A stretch of DNA of 64,000 nucleotides, from the NCBI GenBank assembly GCA_012845835.1, contig JABAKD010000021.1:12456795-12520794 (forward strand). Reading direction: 5' to 3'. This stretch comes from Undaria pinnatifida (taxonomy: Eukaryota > Sar > Phaeophyceae > Laminariales > Alariaceae). The translations under genes and the position numbers were made by a program. The notes under the pieces are model-generated. The model saw only the letters and a program-made list of their open reading frames with translations. It did no database searches and was not told where the DNA came from. Below are positions 1-10,879 of this stretch, piece by piece. Every line of letters begins with the position of its first letter. Positions within the stretch are counted from its first letter, which is position 1.

Positions 1-76
1 ATTGGCATCTGACTTTGCCCGAAAGTCTCGGATTTATAAGGTACATAAAGAGCTACACCCAGTTACAGGAGCAGTA

Positions 77-503
77 TTTTCTTTTTTTTCTTTTTTATCC
101 TCCGGCGGATGGGGAAGAATAAAGCTTTAGCTAACCACACTTCCACGTGTTTTCATCCGCGTCGTGTGTCGATTTAACTCAGTTGCTTTCGCAGCCCAAC
201 GCTGGCTGGCGCACCCTTCGGGTCCCATTGTAGGTATAATAGCGTAAGCTGTCCCTATCAGTGGTCTTCGTTACAACCCCGGCAGCGCAAGCTGCCGTTG
301 TATACGGATGCGTGTGTATGTCGACCCGGCCTGTCCCCTGAGGGTCAGTTTCGGTGGAGATAGCCACCCGGAATGCCATCTTTCCGGGTAGTGTGGGACT
401 TGCGCAAGCTCACCCACCAACAAAACCCCTGGCCATGGGAGATGGCCTTCTGCCGGACTTGGTCCAGTTACGGTCCACCCTACCCATTCGGGCGTTGGTC
501 CTC
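77..503 (-). mobile_element. SINE-like retroposon A, copy 1 (full length)
   Basis: A 427-bp element in minus orientation. Its A-rich tail appears as the T-run just after position 76, next to a TCCTCCGGCGGAT end, and its head lies at 503. It is flanked by the direct repeat GGAGCAGTA (68-76 and 504-512), which I read as a target-site duplication. It is the reverse complement of 5751-6177 over its whole length, and both copies begin at the same base (GAGGACCAACGCC in element orientation). A poly(A) end plus variable-length duplications fits LINE-mediated retroposition. I see no clear tRNA-type A or B box, so it could be a SINE of other origin or a fixed-length LINE tail. The open frames at 271-861 and 179-379 on the minus strand are by-products of it. 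Confidence 0.75.
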
Positions 504-708
504 GGAGCAGTAGAATCACGAGGAAAAGCACGCGGTCGTTGAAAAAGAACAGTGAAGACAACAAACAAGGAACAACCAACAACACAAACAAGCGACGTGC
601 ACAATGACCAGAACAGAACGGTGTGCACCCCGCACAGCACACTTCTTCAGTAGCAGTAAGGATTCCCCCAGCCTGTAAACAGCAGTATATTTCAGCGCCT
701 TTCGTTGA

Positions 709-1086
709 ATGCGGCTGAATCACAGCGCTGTGGTTAGCAAGGGATATGTACGAAGATGGAACATTAAACAAAGTAACGACGCCTCCTGCGAAAAAATGAC
801 AAAGAAGAGCAAAGCTGCCAGCAGAGCATCCGTTGGGCCAAAGAAAGTAGAGTCGGACCAAAAAATGAAGAAAGCAGTCTGGATCGTCCGACGAGAGGCG
901 TCGCGCGATGCATCTCCTGTCTCGGTAATCTTCGGAGTTGACCGAGGCCAGGTCTTTGGTGACGCCGCGGCTTGCGCAACTGCCAGGGTGCTACTGTTCC
1001 TGCTCCTGCTGCTGTTCTTGTTATGTGGGTTCCTATTGTCGCGGCAAGCCAAAAAACACGAAAACAGGTCTCGTACATACTCGTAG
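709..1086 (+). CDS. Hypothetical 125-aa ORF with C-terminal hydrophobic segment
   Basis: An open frame from an ATG, rich in Lys and Ser in its first half (residues 1-85). A very hydrophobic leucine-rich stretch of about 20 residues lies near the C-terminus (about 93-112), followed by a basic tail. This layout would suit a tail-anchored membrane protein. I do not recognise it. An overlapping antisense frame is also open, there is no conserved motif, and the region is full of retroposons, so it may be chance. Confidence 0.18.
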   Translation: MRLNHSAVVSKGYVRRWNIKQSNDASCEKMTKKSKAASRASVGPKKVESDQKMKKAVWIVRREASRDASPVSVIFGVDRGQVFGDAAACATARVLLFLLLLLFLLCGFLLSRQAKKHENRSRTYS

Positions 1087-1816
1087 GCTCATATGACATC
1101 ATGCAGTCATATGTCACCTAGTAGGGAAAAAATTGGTGGCGATCAAGTGGCACGACTAATATCTTGTACATCGTGGAGTCGGCAGCTCGCGACGGGTGGT
1201 GGCGAAACAGGCACGCGTGCTACTAGTAGGTGCTACCAGCTACTACCACCATGGTACCATCCATATATGATTCTGCTGCTGCTGCTGTCTCCTGCTTGCT
1301 GTGTTGGGTAGTGCGTGGTGCGTGAGAAGGCTTATTTCGTCGTCGATTGCTGCGTTGCCAAGAGCATGGTGGTGGAACAGTGACTGTTGTACATGCTCGG
1401 CCGTTTTTGGTCCCAGGACCACGAGGCACGAGAGAGTACGAGAAGAAGCCGTCACGAAGACCGAGCGGCACGCATTTGGTGGCTATCTTCTGCACGTCGT
1501 GCACTTTGGCAGGGGGGTGTTTGATCATCCATGTACTCAAGTGTTAGACGCATGGCTGGCTCACTCACGGAGACAAAAGTCACGAAATCCGGAGAACCAT
1601 CGGGCGGGGAAGAGAGAAGAAGCAGAAAGTATGTATTAAAGTACTGTAAAGAAGGAAGTGCCACTCAGGGACTTTTCCCACTCACACACGTGGTGACCCT
1701 AACAATTGGATTAGGGACCACTTATTAATTTCATTATACCCGTTCGGGATAGCATAGGTTCCCCCGGATCTCCGAAGATGCTACCATCACATACACCAAA
1801 ATACCATTATTATTGT

Positions 1817-2045
1817 AAATCAGACTTGGGCACAGGCATACATCAACATTCCCTCTGCCTGTGTGCACGTCATGATAATCATCAACTCGAACATATCGAA
1901 GATTGGGACCGCCAATCATATCAGTAGTTCTACTCTACCATCTCCATAGATTCTACGCAATCATACACATCATATATGAGGCTTGTGCACAGGCATAAAC
2001 CAACATTCTCCCTGCCTGTGTGCACGTACGTGATGATAACGTTCA
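1817..2045. repeat. Two direct copies of a hairpin-forming repeat
   Basis: Two related segments of about 70 bp lie about 157 bp apart (1817-1890 and 1974-2045). Each carries GCACAGGCA, a loop of about 15-20 bases, then TGCCTGTGTGC, so each can fold into a strong stem. The sequence between them is unrelated. Confidence 0.5.
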
Positions 2046-2140
2046 CCCAAAGCGCACCATTCGAAACCTTACAAATTACATGCTTCAAATTTCCACTGTC
2101 AATTTCAAAACAATACTGCCCTTGCTCCAAAACCCGCTTT

Positions 2141-2450
2141 ATTTTTCGTTTTTTTTGCACACTTTTACTCTCCAGCTTCTTCTGGACAAGCCGTGGTCAC
2201 AGCTGTCATCCCTTCTCCTCCCCGGTTCTTGCCTTCAATTTTTATCGCGCATAGGGTTCAGCAATCCCACTGCTCGTCGATTGTTCATCGAGTGTTGCTA
2301 ACTCACGCTCTCGCGCTTTCCGCAAGTCAATTTGTCCACAAGAAAAAGTCCCAACGAATTTATACGAGTATGCACTCGGCGGGGCTCGAACTCACGAAAC
2401 TGACCTATACCAGGCTCGAGGATAGCCTGATACGCCACCGGGGCGACCGG
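2141..2450 (-). mobile_element. tRNA-derived SINE (family B), copy 1
   Basis: Read on the minus strand the element starts at about 2450 with GACCGGTCGCCCCGGTGGCG. It has a tRNA-like head with an A-box-like segment and a B-box-like GAGTTCGAGCC, then a non-tRNA body, and ends in the T-run at 2138-2156 (poly-A on its own strand). It closely matches 13604-13915 and 50311-50617. The head is that of a Pol III-transcribed tRNA-derived SINE. Confidence 0.72.
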
Positions 2451-2756
2451 TGCTAATATTGATACCCAACGCCGTAGCTATCGGAATTGAACCGCAGTAT
2501 ACGTAACGGAATCGCTGACAAGAATATGGGCGATCAGGAGTGCACTAGGATTAATCGGTGTAAGACCAGAAAAAAATACTTTCGGTTGTGGTTCAATACA
2601 TCAAGCCTAAAATAACCCCGAAACCACCAATAATAATGTGTCATCTCAAATGATCATACTCCCAAGCCTTCGATCAAGCAAAATTCAAAGTTGAAATCAA
2701 GATAAAAAATGCCAGGCATCAAATTTCGCCATCCAATACCCCAAAACAACCAACAA
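2451..2756. other. No gene seen
   Basis: AT-rich sequence with no long open frame, RNA gene or repeat that I recognise. Confidence 0.5.
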
Positions 2757-3427
2757 CCAATAGTTTGCCCCCAAATTAATACACTCCCAAATCTTCGATC
2801 AAGCAAGATTCTCGTGGTATTAAAGATACTCTCGTTTTTAACATCCCCCAGGCAAACTTAAAAACAATATAAATATTAGTATCAACGCAGACCCGATTTT
2901 CGGACATTGATAGGAGCACAAAGTGAATCCTACATCCCTCCTGCTTGTGACAACTGTCATTATAATGCTCATTCCATCCTAGATAAATGCAAACTCAAAA
3001 ATTGAATCCTCAAATTCAAATATAGTGTAGGGGCATCGACTTCAACTATTATTTCACGATTTTGTTGTTGTTGTTGTTAAAAATACAACCACTAACCAAT
3101 AGTGTGCCCCCAAATTAATACACTTCCAAATCTTCGATCAAGCAAGATTCTCGTGGTATTAAAGATACTCTCGTTTTAAACATCCCCCAGGCAAACTTAA
3201 AAACAATATAACTACTAGTATCAACGCAGACCCGATTTTCGGACATTGATAGGAGCATAAAGTGAATCTTACATCCCTCCTGCTTGTGACAACTGTCATT
3301 ATAATGCTCATTCCATCCTGGATAAATGCAAACTCAAAAATTGAATCCTCAAATTCAAATATAGTGTAGGGGCATCGACTTCAACTATTATTTCACGATT
3401 TTGTTGTTGTTGTTGTTAAAAATACAT
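2757..3427. repeat. Two-copy tandem duplication, unit about 339 bp
   Basis: Copy one spans 2757-3095 and copy two 3096-3427. They differ by only a few substitutions and both end in a (GTT)n stretch (GTTGTTGTTGTTAAAAATAC). The unit is AT-rich and non-coding. The near-identity suggests a recent duplication. Confidence 0.85.
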
Positions 3428-3477
3428 ACAATAGTTTTTCCATGTACTGTTTCGAACGCACACTGGTGAGGGTCCTT

Positions 3478-4260
3478 CCAACGCACACTGTGTCGGCCCC
3501 AGGGGGGGGGGTTCGGGGGGGGGCGCGTCGCCCCCCCCCGACACTGCTACTAGCGTTCGGCTGCCCTGCCAACCCAGCACATACATCAACACCAACACAC
3601 ACTACACTGCTAGTACCATCCAAGCACCGTGCGGCTGCCATCCAAGCACAGTTCGGCTGCCCTGCCAACCCAGTGCTGGTGGTGCATTTTGGGACACACA
3701 CACCACCACCAACACACTCTACGCTTGCTAGTAGTAGCATACAAGCACCCTTCGGCTGGCCTGCCAACCCAGCGCTGGTGGTGCATGCGCTGGAACGTTT
3801 GCGCCTCTGCTGTTCGATCCTGCTACATCACGATGCGGGACAACAAAAAAAAAAACAACACAACACACAAACATTTCACTTCGTTGTGCCCTGGGCTGCG
3901 GACAAAAAAATCCCTTCCCAAAAAACCCTCCTCGTCCTTACAAAACCATAAAATTCAAACGGCTGCGATTTAAATCAAACGGCGTGACGAACTACACCCT
4001 GGCACGCAAACAACCACCTCGTGGGTGCATTTTGGGACACACACACCAACACCAACACACTCTACATCTCCCTGGCAAGCAAACAAACAGCTGGTGGTGC
4101 ATTTCGGGATACACACACCAACACCAACGCTTGAACGTTTGCGCCTCTGCTGTTCGATCCTGCTACATCACGATGCGGGACAAAAAAAAAAAAAAAACAA
4201 CACAACACACAAACATTTCACTTCGTTGTGCCCTGGGCTGCGGACAAAAAAAGTACATGG
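3478..4260. repeat. Minisatellite and duplicated segment
   Basis: Imperfect units built around GGCTGCCCTGCCAACCCAG and CACACACCACCACCAACACAC repeat between 3540 and 3790 and again at 4010-4130. A longer segment (TGGAACGTTTGCGCC through the A-run and CCCTGGGCTGCGGAC) occurs at 3787-3907 and again at 4131-4250. A G-run and C-run at 3500-3540 could form a hairpin. Overlapping open frames are repeat artefacts. Confidence 0.65.
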
Positions 4261-4611
4261 AAAAACTATTGTATGCATTTTTCTCACATTAACTCGCATA
4301 ATCAAGTCCGTGGTCACAGGACAGGCTCCAGTCACTCTGGAGCTGAGGAATACCCCAGGGAAAAACACACACACAACCCAAGGTGGTACACGCATATATC
4401 ACAGCTTACGCAATTCATGCCTCCACCAGAAACACATATGAAAATGAAATCGGGAGTCAATCTACGATGTGCCAGGTCCAGGCCGGTGCATACGTCTCAC
4501 TACTCACGCCTGGGGAAACCAACTACTCCGATTGCCACCCAAGGGAGACTGCCACGTATATATTACACGTAGTATCTATCACTACGCATATGCACGACAG
4601 GCGTAAGTCAA

Positions 4612-4805
4612 CTGGAGAAAAGAAACAAAGAAAATAAAAGAAGATAAAGGAAAGGGAAGAAAAGAGAAGAAAAACAAAACAAAACGAAAAAGGCAAGAAA
4701 AGAGAAGAAAAAGACAAGAAAAGTAAGAAAAGACAAGACAAGAAAGCAAGGAAAAAAGAAGAGAAAAAAGAAGAAAGAAGAAGAAAAAGAAAAGAAAAAA
4801 AATGT
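4612..4805. repeat. Homopurine (A/G) tract
   Basis: About 190 bp made almost only of A and G (AAGAAAAGAGAAGAAAA-type) on the + strand. Such tracts can form triplex DNA. The Phe/Ser-rich minus-strand open frames here are artefacts. Confidence 0.8.
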
Positions 4806-5004
4806 CATACTAGCAGACCCTAGGAACTGGCTAAGGATGGCATTGGGCTAACATAGGGTATCACGTCCATCATCAATGGCACCTGGGAGAGAAGGCAACA
4901 TGGCGAAGAAGTCAGGGCGGTCTTATGCTAACTTGTGACGGCCATTAGAAGGCCCACAACTTTCCATACGATGATGGCCGAACCCAGACTTCAGTCTCTT
5001 GGGC

Positions 5005-5115
5005 ATGACGCTCCCCCTTCCCCCCCCCCCCCCCCCCTTCCTCCCTTTCCCCTCCCCCCTCCCCCCCTTCCCCAGTCCCCTCCCCGCCCCCCCCCCTTGC
5101 CCCTCCCCCCGGCCG
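5005..5115. repeat. Homopyrimidine C-run tract
   Basis: About 100 bp of C-runs broken by TT or TCC on the + strand, so G-runs on the minus strand. It is a G-quadruplex or i-motif candidate. Proline- or glycine-rich open frames across it are artefacts. Confidence 0.75.
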
Positions 5116-5750
5116 CTTAGAAATGCCAACGGTGGATGGTGCTGCCGCAGCCTTTGCGCGTCGCTACGCAGCTTTGCGTCTCTCCGTTTCATGCCAATTC
5201 CGCATGAACAACTCGGCTCCTTCCTCTACTCTTCGAAACCATCTGCCAGCCTTCTGAGCAGCTTTTCGCCATCCTCCGAATTTTATTCCAAAGACCGACA
5301 TATCCTCCTTTAGATGATCCATCCAGTCTTTCTCTTGCCCCCCTGAGTAGCCCTTACCCTCAACAAACTCCCAAACATCACCCTCTGTGGCAGACCCTCC
5401 TCCCACATACGTGCCACGAATCCCGCAAACAAAATACTCCGTTTGCGCACTATCGCCTCAACTCTCTCGGAATATGTCTGGGCAAGCCTTATATCTACCT
5501 ACCCTTTCCACCTGACCACCCGGTTTCGTACGGGAGGAGCGTGAACACAGTCCTATTATCCACTATTGCCCAGCAAATGTGTCAATCAACTACGATTCTC
5601 ATACCTCGTACCACAGCTATTAATGCAGGCGTAACACCAGACAGGGTTTTGAACATTCAGCTGTGTGTTAAACACACAATCACCTTATCCACCACCTCTC
5701 GTTTTTGAAACGAAAAAATGAAGCACGGATGAATTTATGTTAACTTTTCC

Positions 5751-6177
5751 GAGGACCAACGCCCGAATGGGTAGGGTGGACCGTAACTGGACCAAGTCCG
5801 GCGGAAGGCCATCTCCCATGGCCAGGGGTTTTGTTAGTGGGTGAGCTTGCGCTAGTCCCACACTACCGGGAAAGATGACATTCCGGGTGGCTACGAGTAT
5901 CTCCACCGAACCTGACCCTCAGGGGACAGGCCGGGTCGACATACACACGCATCCGTATACAACGGCAGCTTGCGCTGCCGGGGTTGTAACGAAGACCACT
6001 GATAGGGACAGCTTACGCTATACCTACAATGGGACCCGAAGGGTGCGCCAGCTAGCGCTGGGCTGCGAAAGCAGCTGAGTTAAATCGACACACGACGCGT
6101 ATGAAAATACGTGGAAGTGTGGTGAGCTAAAGCTTTATTTTTCTCCATCCGCCGGAGGATGAAAAAAAAAAAAAAAA
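5751..6177 (+). mobile_element. SINE-like retroposon A, copy 2 (full length)
   Basis: A 427-bp element in plus orientation ending in TCCGCCGGAGGATG and an A-run of about 16. It is flanked by the 12-bp direct repeat GTTAACTTTTCC (5739-5750 and 6178-6189), a clear target-site duplication. It shares the same 5' base with the copy at 77-503, so it is a defined element rather than a random truncation. A short open frame runs across it (5875-6078), but the same frame occurs in every copy and need not be translated. Confidence 0.8.
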
Positions 6178-6720
6178 GTTAACTTTTCCTGATCTACCAA
6201 AAACACACTCATTCCACCAGGAACATTAATGTCGCTGTCATCAATACCGTCTTCTATTCGTATGACCAAGAGAATAAATAATGTTTTCGGCAGTAGCAAT
6301 TTTTCCTTGACTCTTTGGAACTGAGGGAAAATGGTTGATTGAAAATGAACCAAAGTACCAACTCATAAAATATTCCACACAAAACTCGGCTATCACATGT
6401 GAGCGCCATTATTATAAAAAATGAAACTACACGCCAGCTCGCCATTATATGCTCGGCAAACATCACTAATAATAGTCGCCCATCCCTCTAAAACTTCCAC
6501 AAAAAAGCTTTTTAGTAGTTACCCCTGTATTAGCAGAGCATCAACTGCTAGCTACACCAGTTGTAGTTATAGCTGCCAAGTATACCAGTTGTAGTTATGG
6601 CGTGATCGACTGAATCTACCACAAGTGAGAGCTACGAATGTCAACCAAAAAAATTGAAATCGCTATAAACCGCTAATTATACCAGTTTAAGTATATCATT
6701 CGACTAACAAGGATGTCTTG
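6178..6720. other. Non-coding AT-rich stretch with a short direct repeat
   Basis: No gene is seen. A TACCAGTTGTAGTTAT-type motif is repeated at about 6548-6597. Confidence 0.4.
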
Positions 6721-8060
6721 GCACTACTACTGCTGTACGAGTACTTGAAAATAATACGTGTCTTTTCGATCTCGGACCTCGTACTGTAGGTCACCTCTTT
6801 TCGCGCACACGTGTTGGCCGCGGACGGATAAGGCGCAGAGCAGGCATCTCGTGCCCCTAACACCCAAAGATGCTGAAGGACCAACCAGTGCCAATGCCTT
6901 CTTGCTTCCAATCGCTTCTTCCATCCTGCTCGCGATCGCTCTGACCTCCCTTCGCTTTGCATTTTCCCAACGCAAACGACCCTGCTGCTGCTCTGCCTCC
7001 CACCCCCCCCCCCTGAAAATCGTGCCTTCCGATCTCCCGCTTGATGTTGCTCTCATCAAGATCTGCTGACATAAGGGGTGGCCACGGGTCCGGGGCGGCA
7101 GCACCAGGTAGCTGTGGCTGCTGCTGGTGCGGCTGCTGCTGGTGCGGCTGCTGCTGAAGCAGCTCCTTCTGCTTGTCCATCTGCATCGACCTAATCACCC
7201 ATTTCCCCCCATCTATCGCCATCACCCTTCCAATCTCAACCACGTTCTCAGATACTATAACCTCTTCGTGATCATCTCCGCCAACTTACTCCGGTGGCAA
7301 GAGCAGGGGAAGCTGCTGCGCTTCCATCGACTGCTGCGGTGGGAGTGGCGCCTGTGGGGATGGCCATGGGGTTGGGGCGACTGCACCAGGTAGATGTGAC
7401 TGCTGCTGCTGCGGCTGCTGCAGCTCTTCAACTAGTGACCGCGCCAGACCAGCTCGTTCCACCACTGCTGTTCGTTCTCGTCCTTATTGTCCCAAAGTAT
7501 CAACTCGTCCTGCTTCCTTCTTTGCTCTTTCCCCGCAATCTGACACCTCATCCACCACAACCAAAATATCCCACCTTTTTTTTCCTTTAGCTGGTTTCCT
7601 TGCATCTCGACTTGCTCAAGCGGAAGCTGTATCGCTTCCTTCGCGGGCGAGAGCAGCTGCTGCGGCGGTGTCGATTGTGGCGGTAGTGGCGGTGGCCCCG
7701 GAGGCAGACGCTCCTGTTTTACCACCCCCGCCACCTCTCTTTATCGCCCTTCTTCACGGCATCATCCAAATACCCCACAAGAAAAGCAATATCTCTCGCG
7801 TCCAGAATGTCGCCCTCTATCTCATCATCAAGTTATCCGGCAGTCCAAAACGTCTACTTCGAAGTATTGTGTGAGCTGCTTCGCGTGCCACCATGCAGCA
7901 AGACTCCTGAGCGCATCTATGCTCTCACGACGTCCGTGTGTCTGGAGCGCGCGGTTCCTAGGTCTTTCCTGGCCCGGCGCTGATCCTTGGATATCATGGG
8001 AGCTTGTCTTATTATGTTTTGCGTCCCTGTGGGCTTTCCAAGCCCTCAAGGTCCTCGCTG
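6720..8060 (-). pseudogene. Frameshifted Q-rich gene remnant (unknown family)
   Basis: The minus strand holds protein-like blocks in different frames. In gene order they are: a block with IDALRSLAAWWHAKQLTQYF (about 8050-7828); after a +1 slip, an acidic block containing DILDARDIAFLVGYLDDAVK (about 7830-7720); a block with proline-rich, then charged sequence including EQQWWNELVW (7734-7432); then two Gln/Pro-rich blocks with LPGAxAPxPWP motifs (7420-7270 and 7180-7060). The frames join without good splice signals, so I read it as a decayed gene, though unusual introns are possible. The segment around DELILWDNKDENEQQWW resembles DEFQLCRPDTPEQLQCWW at about 31.5 kb, so the two are probably remnants of one family. 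Function unknown. Confidence 0.4.
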
Positions 8061-8227
8061 CTATTGCGCTGAATTTGGACTTTTCGATTTCTGAAGGGGC
8101 TTTCCATGTTAGCCTTCCTGATGTACCTCGTATGCTTATCCAGCGTGAGGCCGACGAACGACGTCTCCATCCTTGCGCTCACCCTGTGCACGAGATATCT
8201 GGATCGATCGTCATACTAGTAATGGTA

Positions 8228-8425
8228 GAGGTGGGTCGGAGAGGAGAGGGAGCGAGTCCACCCAAACCGATACTAGGTTCGAAACGCTCATGCCCGGAAA
8301 AATAGTTAACTCCAACTAACTCAGCAGATGGGAGCGGCTGGATGTGGTGGTGAGTTGGGAGGGATGGGGGAACGAGCCCACCCAAGCCGATGCCCGGCTC
8401 GGAGAGGTCATAACCGAAAAGGAAC
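8228..8425. repeat. Two-copy imperfect tandem repeat
   Basis: About 65 bp (GGGAGCGAGTCCACCCAA through GCCCGGAAAA) recurs about 120 bp later (GGGGAACGAGCCCACCCAA through AACCGAAAA). No gene is seen. Confidence 0.5.
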
Positions 8426-8488
8426 AATACCACAGATTGAGATGGTAAACTTATAGAAATGTTAGGGTAGGGGGGGGTGGCGATAGTA

Positions 8489-8723
8489 CCTTTTTTTTTT
8501 TTTTTTTTTCTTTATCCTCAGGCGGATGGGGAAAAATAAAGCTTTAGCTCACCACACTTCCGCGTATTTTCATACGCGTCGTGTGTCGATTTAACTCAGT
8601 TGCTTTCGCAGCCCAACGCTAGCTGGCGCACCCTTCGAGTCCCATTGTAGGTATAGCGTAAGCTGTCCCTATCATTGGTCCTCGTTACAACCCCGGCAGC
8701 GCAAGCTGCCGTTGTATACGGGT
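8489..8723 (-). mobile_element. SINE-like retroposon A, copy 3 (5'-truncated)
   Basis: Tail-proximal part of the retroposon seen at 77-503, in the same orientation, beginning with a T-run of about 20 at 8491. It ends at GCCGTTGTATACGG, missing the head. ATAGTA flanks it at 8483-8488 and 8724-8729, a possible short target duplication. Confidence 0.65.
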
Positions 8724-9032
8724 ATAGTAGCGTCACAGAGGAGGTGCCTTCAGGGACGAAAGAGGATGCCTAGGTCCAGGGGTAAACCTACAGGGTTGTC
8801 GAGGCAAAAGGGGGTGGCGGTGTTGGTGTCGTAGACGTGTCTTCAGGGACCGATGGGGATTCGGGACCATTGCGTTGGAGGGGAACTGCCCGGTGTTCAC
8901 TGGCAACAGAAACAAAATTAGTTCATGGTTGAAAAAGAAGGACACGTACCTCGAGAAAAAAAGTAACCTACCGCAAGAAAAAAAATAACACTGAGGAATA
9001 GAACGCCGTGGTGTTCCTATTAGTTGGGGTAA

Positions 9033-9744
9033 TTTCTAACGACACTTTTTAGGCTAGTTTCTTGCCAAATTGGCAAGGTTTTGGAAATTTGGACATGCCA
9101 AAATAGCAAAAGAGCTTGACAAAGTTTTTTTTGGATATTTTCGTTCCGCTTCGTTGGCAAGTTTTTGGGAAGTATGATTTGCCATATTTCATGTGCCATT
9201 TTGGGCCAATAACGCCAACGCAAGGTTGTACAAACCAGACCACCCCACGACAGCCGACGCTAGGCTTGCTATAATTTCTGTCATAGCGGGAGGTACGGAG
9301 GATACACGGTGTCATTGGTAGCAGCTAAGATAGGGCTGGCGACACTGGCCGTGAGGCTCGCGTACTTGCCACATGGGGGTGTCGTTTTGAGCGGGTGCTG
9401 AAGCATCATCACAAACAGCAGCCGCCCCGGCTTTTCCCAGGCGAATTTGGCCGGGCTGGAAGGACTTCCAACCTCTGAGGTACATGGGCTGTGCCTGGAG
9501 TCCTTTCTGCGCCAGCATTGACTTCATGGAGAGCGTCGGCGTGCCGATGACTTCCTTCTGCTGCTGTGAGGGGTTAGAATATAATCTGAGGGCGTTATGA
9601 TGAGAACTTGCCAAATATTTCCAAAAACGTTCCAAATGTGCAGTGTTTCGGTTAGAAAGAAGTTTGTCGTCTTTTTGAAAAGTGTTGCAAATGTTTGCTT
9701 GCCAAAATGGCAAGTTTTTGGAAATTTCGTTTGGTCGTTAGAAA
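9033..9744. repeat. Possible small DNA element rich in TTGGCAAG motifs
   Basis: The segment starts with TTTCTAACGAC (9033-9043) and ends with its reverse complement GTCGTTAGAAA (9734-9744). Just inside both ends is a direct copy of CTTGCCAAAWTGGCAAG followed by TTTTTGGAAATTT (9061-9089 and 9699-9727), and related motifs recur at about 9154 and, inverted, at 9600-9622. It has no transposase frame. It could be a non-autonomous transposon. No target duplication is clear. Confidence 0.35.
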
Positions 9745-10126
9745 CGACTCTTCTTATAACTCTCCACACGCGAAGTGTGTGTGCACCCGTCTGCTCTGCC
9801 GCTGCCGTGGTTGGGTTTGTAATTGACATCACACATGCTCACTGGTTTCAGCACTGGTACTGCAGCAACGCTGTACTTTCCTTCTCCGAGCACACATACG
9901 TAAAAAAGTCCTCTTCGTCAGACCCTCATCTTTGTCATCTTTTTGGTCAGGAGCAATCTGTGTACTGTGTACCTTAAAACGCGGCATACTCTCGATACGG
10001 TGGTTACCGCCTTATTGCGATATTACCAAAGCCCAATAGGGCGGTCCATTGACCTAACTCCCAATAGGGTGGTCTCTCGAGATAGGGAGGTCAAAAATTC
10101 GGTGCACTACACCGCCATATATTATG

Positions 10127-10660
10127 CCCCCCCCCCCCACCCCCTCACCACTCCGCCCTCTCCTCAATGGTTGTACGACTTACAGGATATACATGATAAA
10201 CTGGTGCATTCCTCCCAAAACCGCCATATTTATCCCCTTATAGAATTTATAGTTTCCACGCACAGATTGAGTTGCCCCGCCCGTCCCCCCCATCCCCCCC
10301 CGCTCCCTCTTGTTCAAACCCAGCCCCCCAAGCTCTTAGAAACTCCGCCATCCCCTCATCGGTTTTACCACTGTTACGGGATACACTTGATAAACTGAGG
10401 CATTTCCTTCAACAGCTGTCACATTCTGTCCCCCTAAAATAGGGTTTTATAGTTTCCGCGCACAGATTGACTAACTTCACCCTGTTGACCCTGATAGCTA
10501 CACTGTAGTTCCAAGGGGAGTCGCCGACCTATATCCTTAATGAGGACACACAACCCGTATTACGCTCGATCGGAGTATCACACACAACTTGCAAGATGAG
10601 TTGCGACAAAATCTTCGATCTCACAGCTGGAGTGCAATTTTATTTTTTGTAATATTAGTC
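10127..10660 (-). mobile_element. CACTCCAGC-family unit, inverted, truncated
   Basis: Reverse-oriented copy of the family that dominates 14-47 kb. It shows the complete terminal module (ending CAGCTGGAGTGCAATTTTA at about 10655), preceded by two blocks separated by C-runs (G-runs on its own strand). TATAGTTTCCGCGCACAGA is the inverted form of the conserved GTGCGCGGAAACTATAAA motif. Confidence 0.75.
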
Positions 10661-10879
10661 TACATTAGACTAGAGTGTTTGCTTGAAAAAAGCTCACTAA
10701 AAATTCTTCCATCAAGCTAGAAAAAGGCCAGATCCACTCCAGCATGCTTTTGGTTGCGTTTGCGGTGAACGAATCGCCGAAAAGGCGTACACGGCCTCCA
10801 TATCACAGGCGGGGAGCGGGGAGGCAGCATCAAATTTTGAATTTAGATATGGTGCGGTAGCACCTATTTATAGACTCAC

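Noticed and set aside
3442-4441. His/Thr-rich frames
   Set aside because: Translated minisatellite units; no consistent frame between copies.
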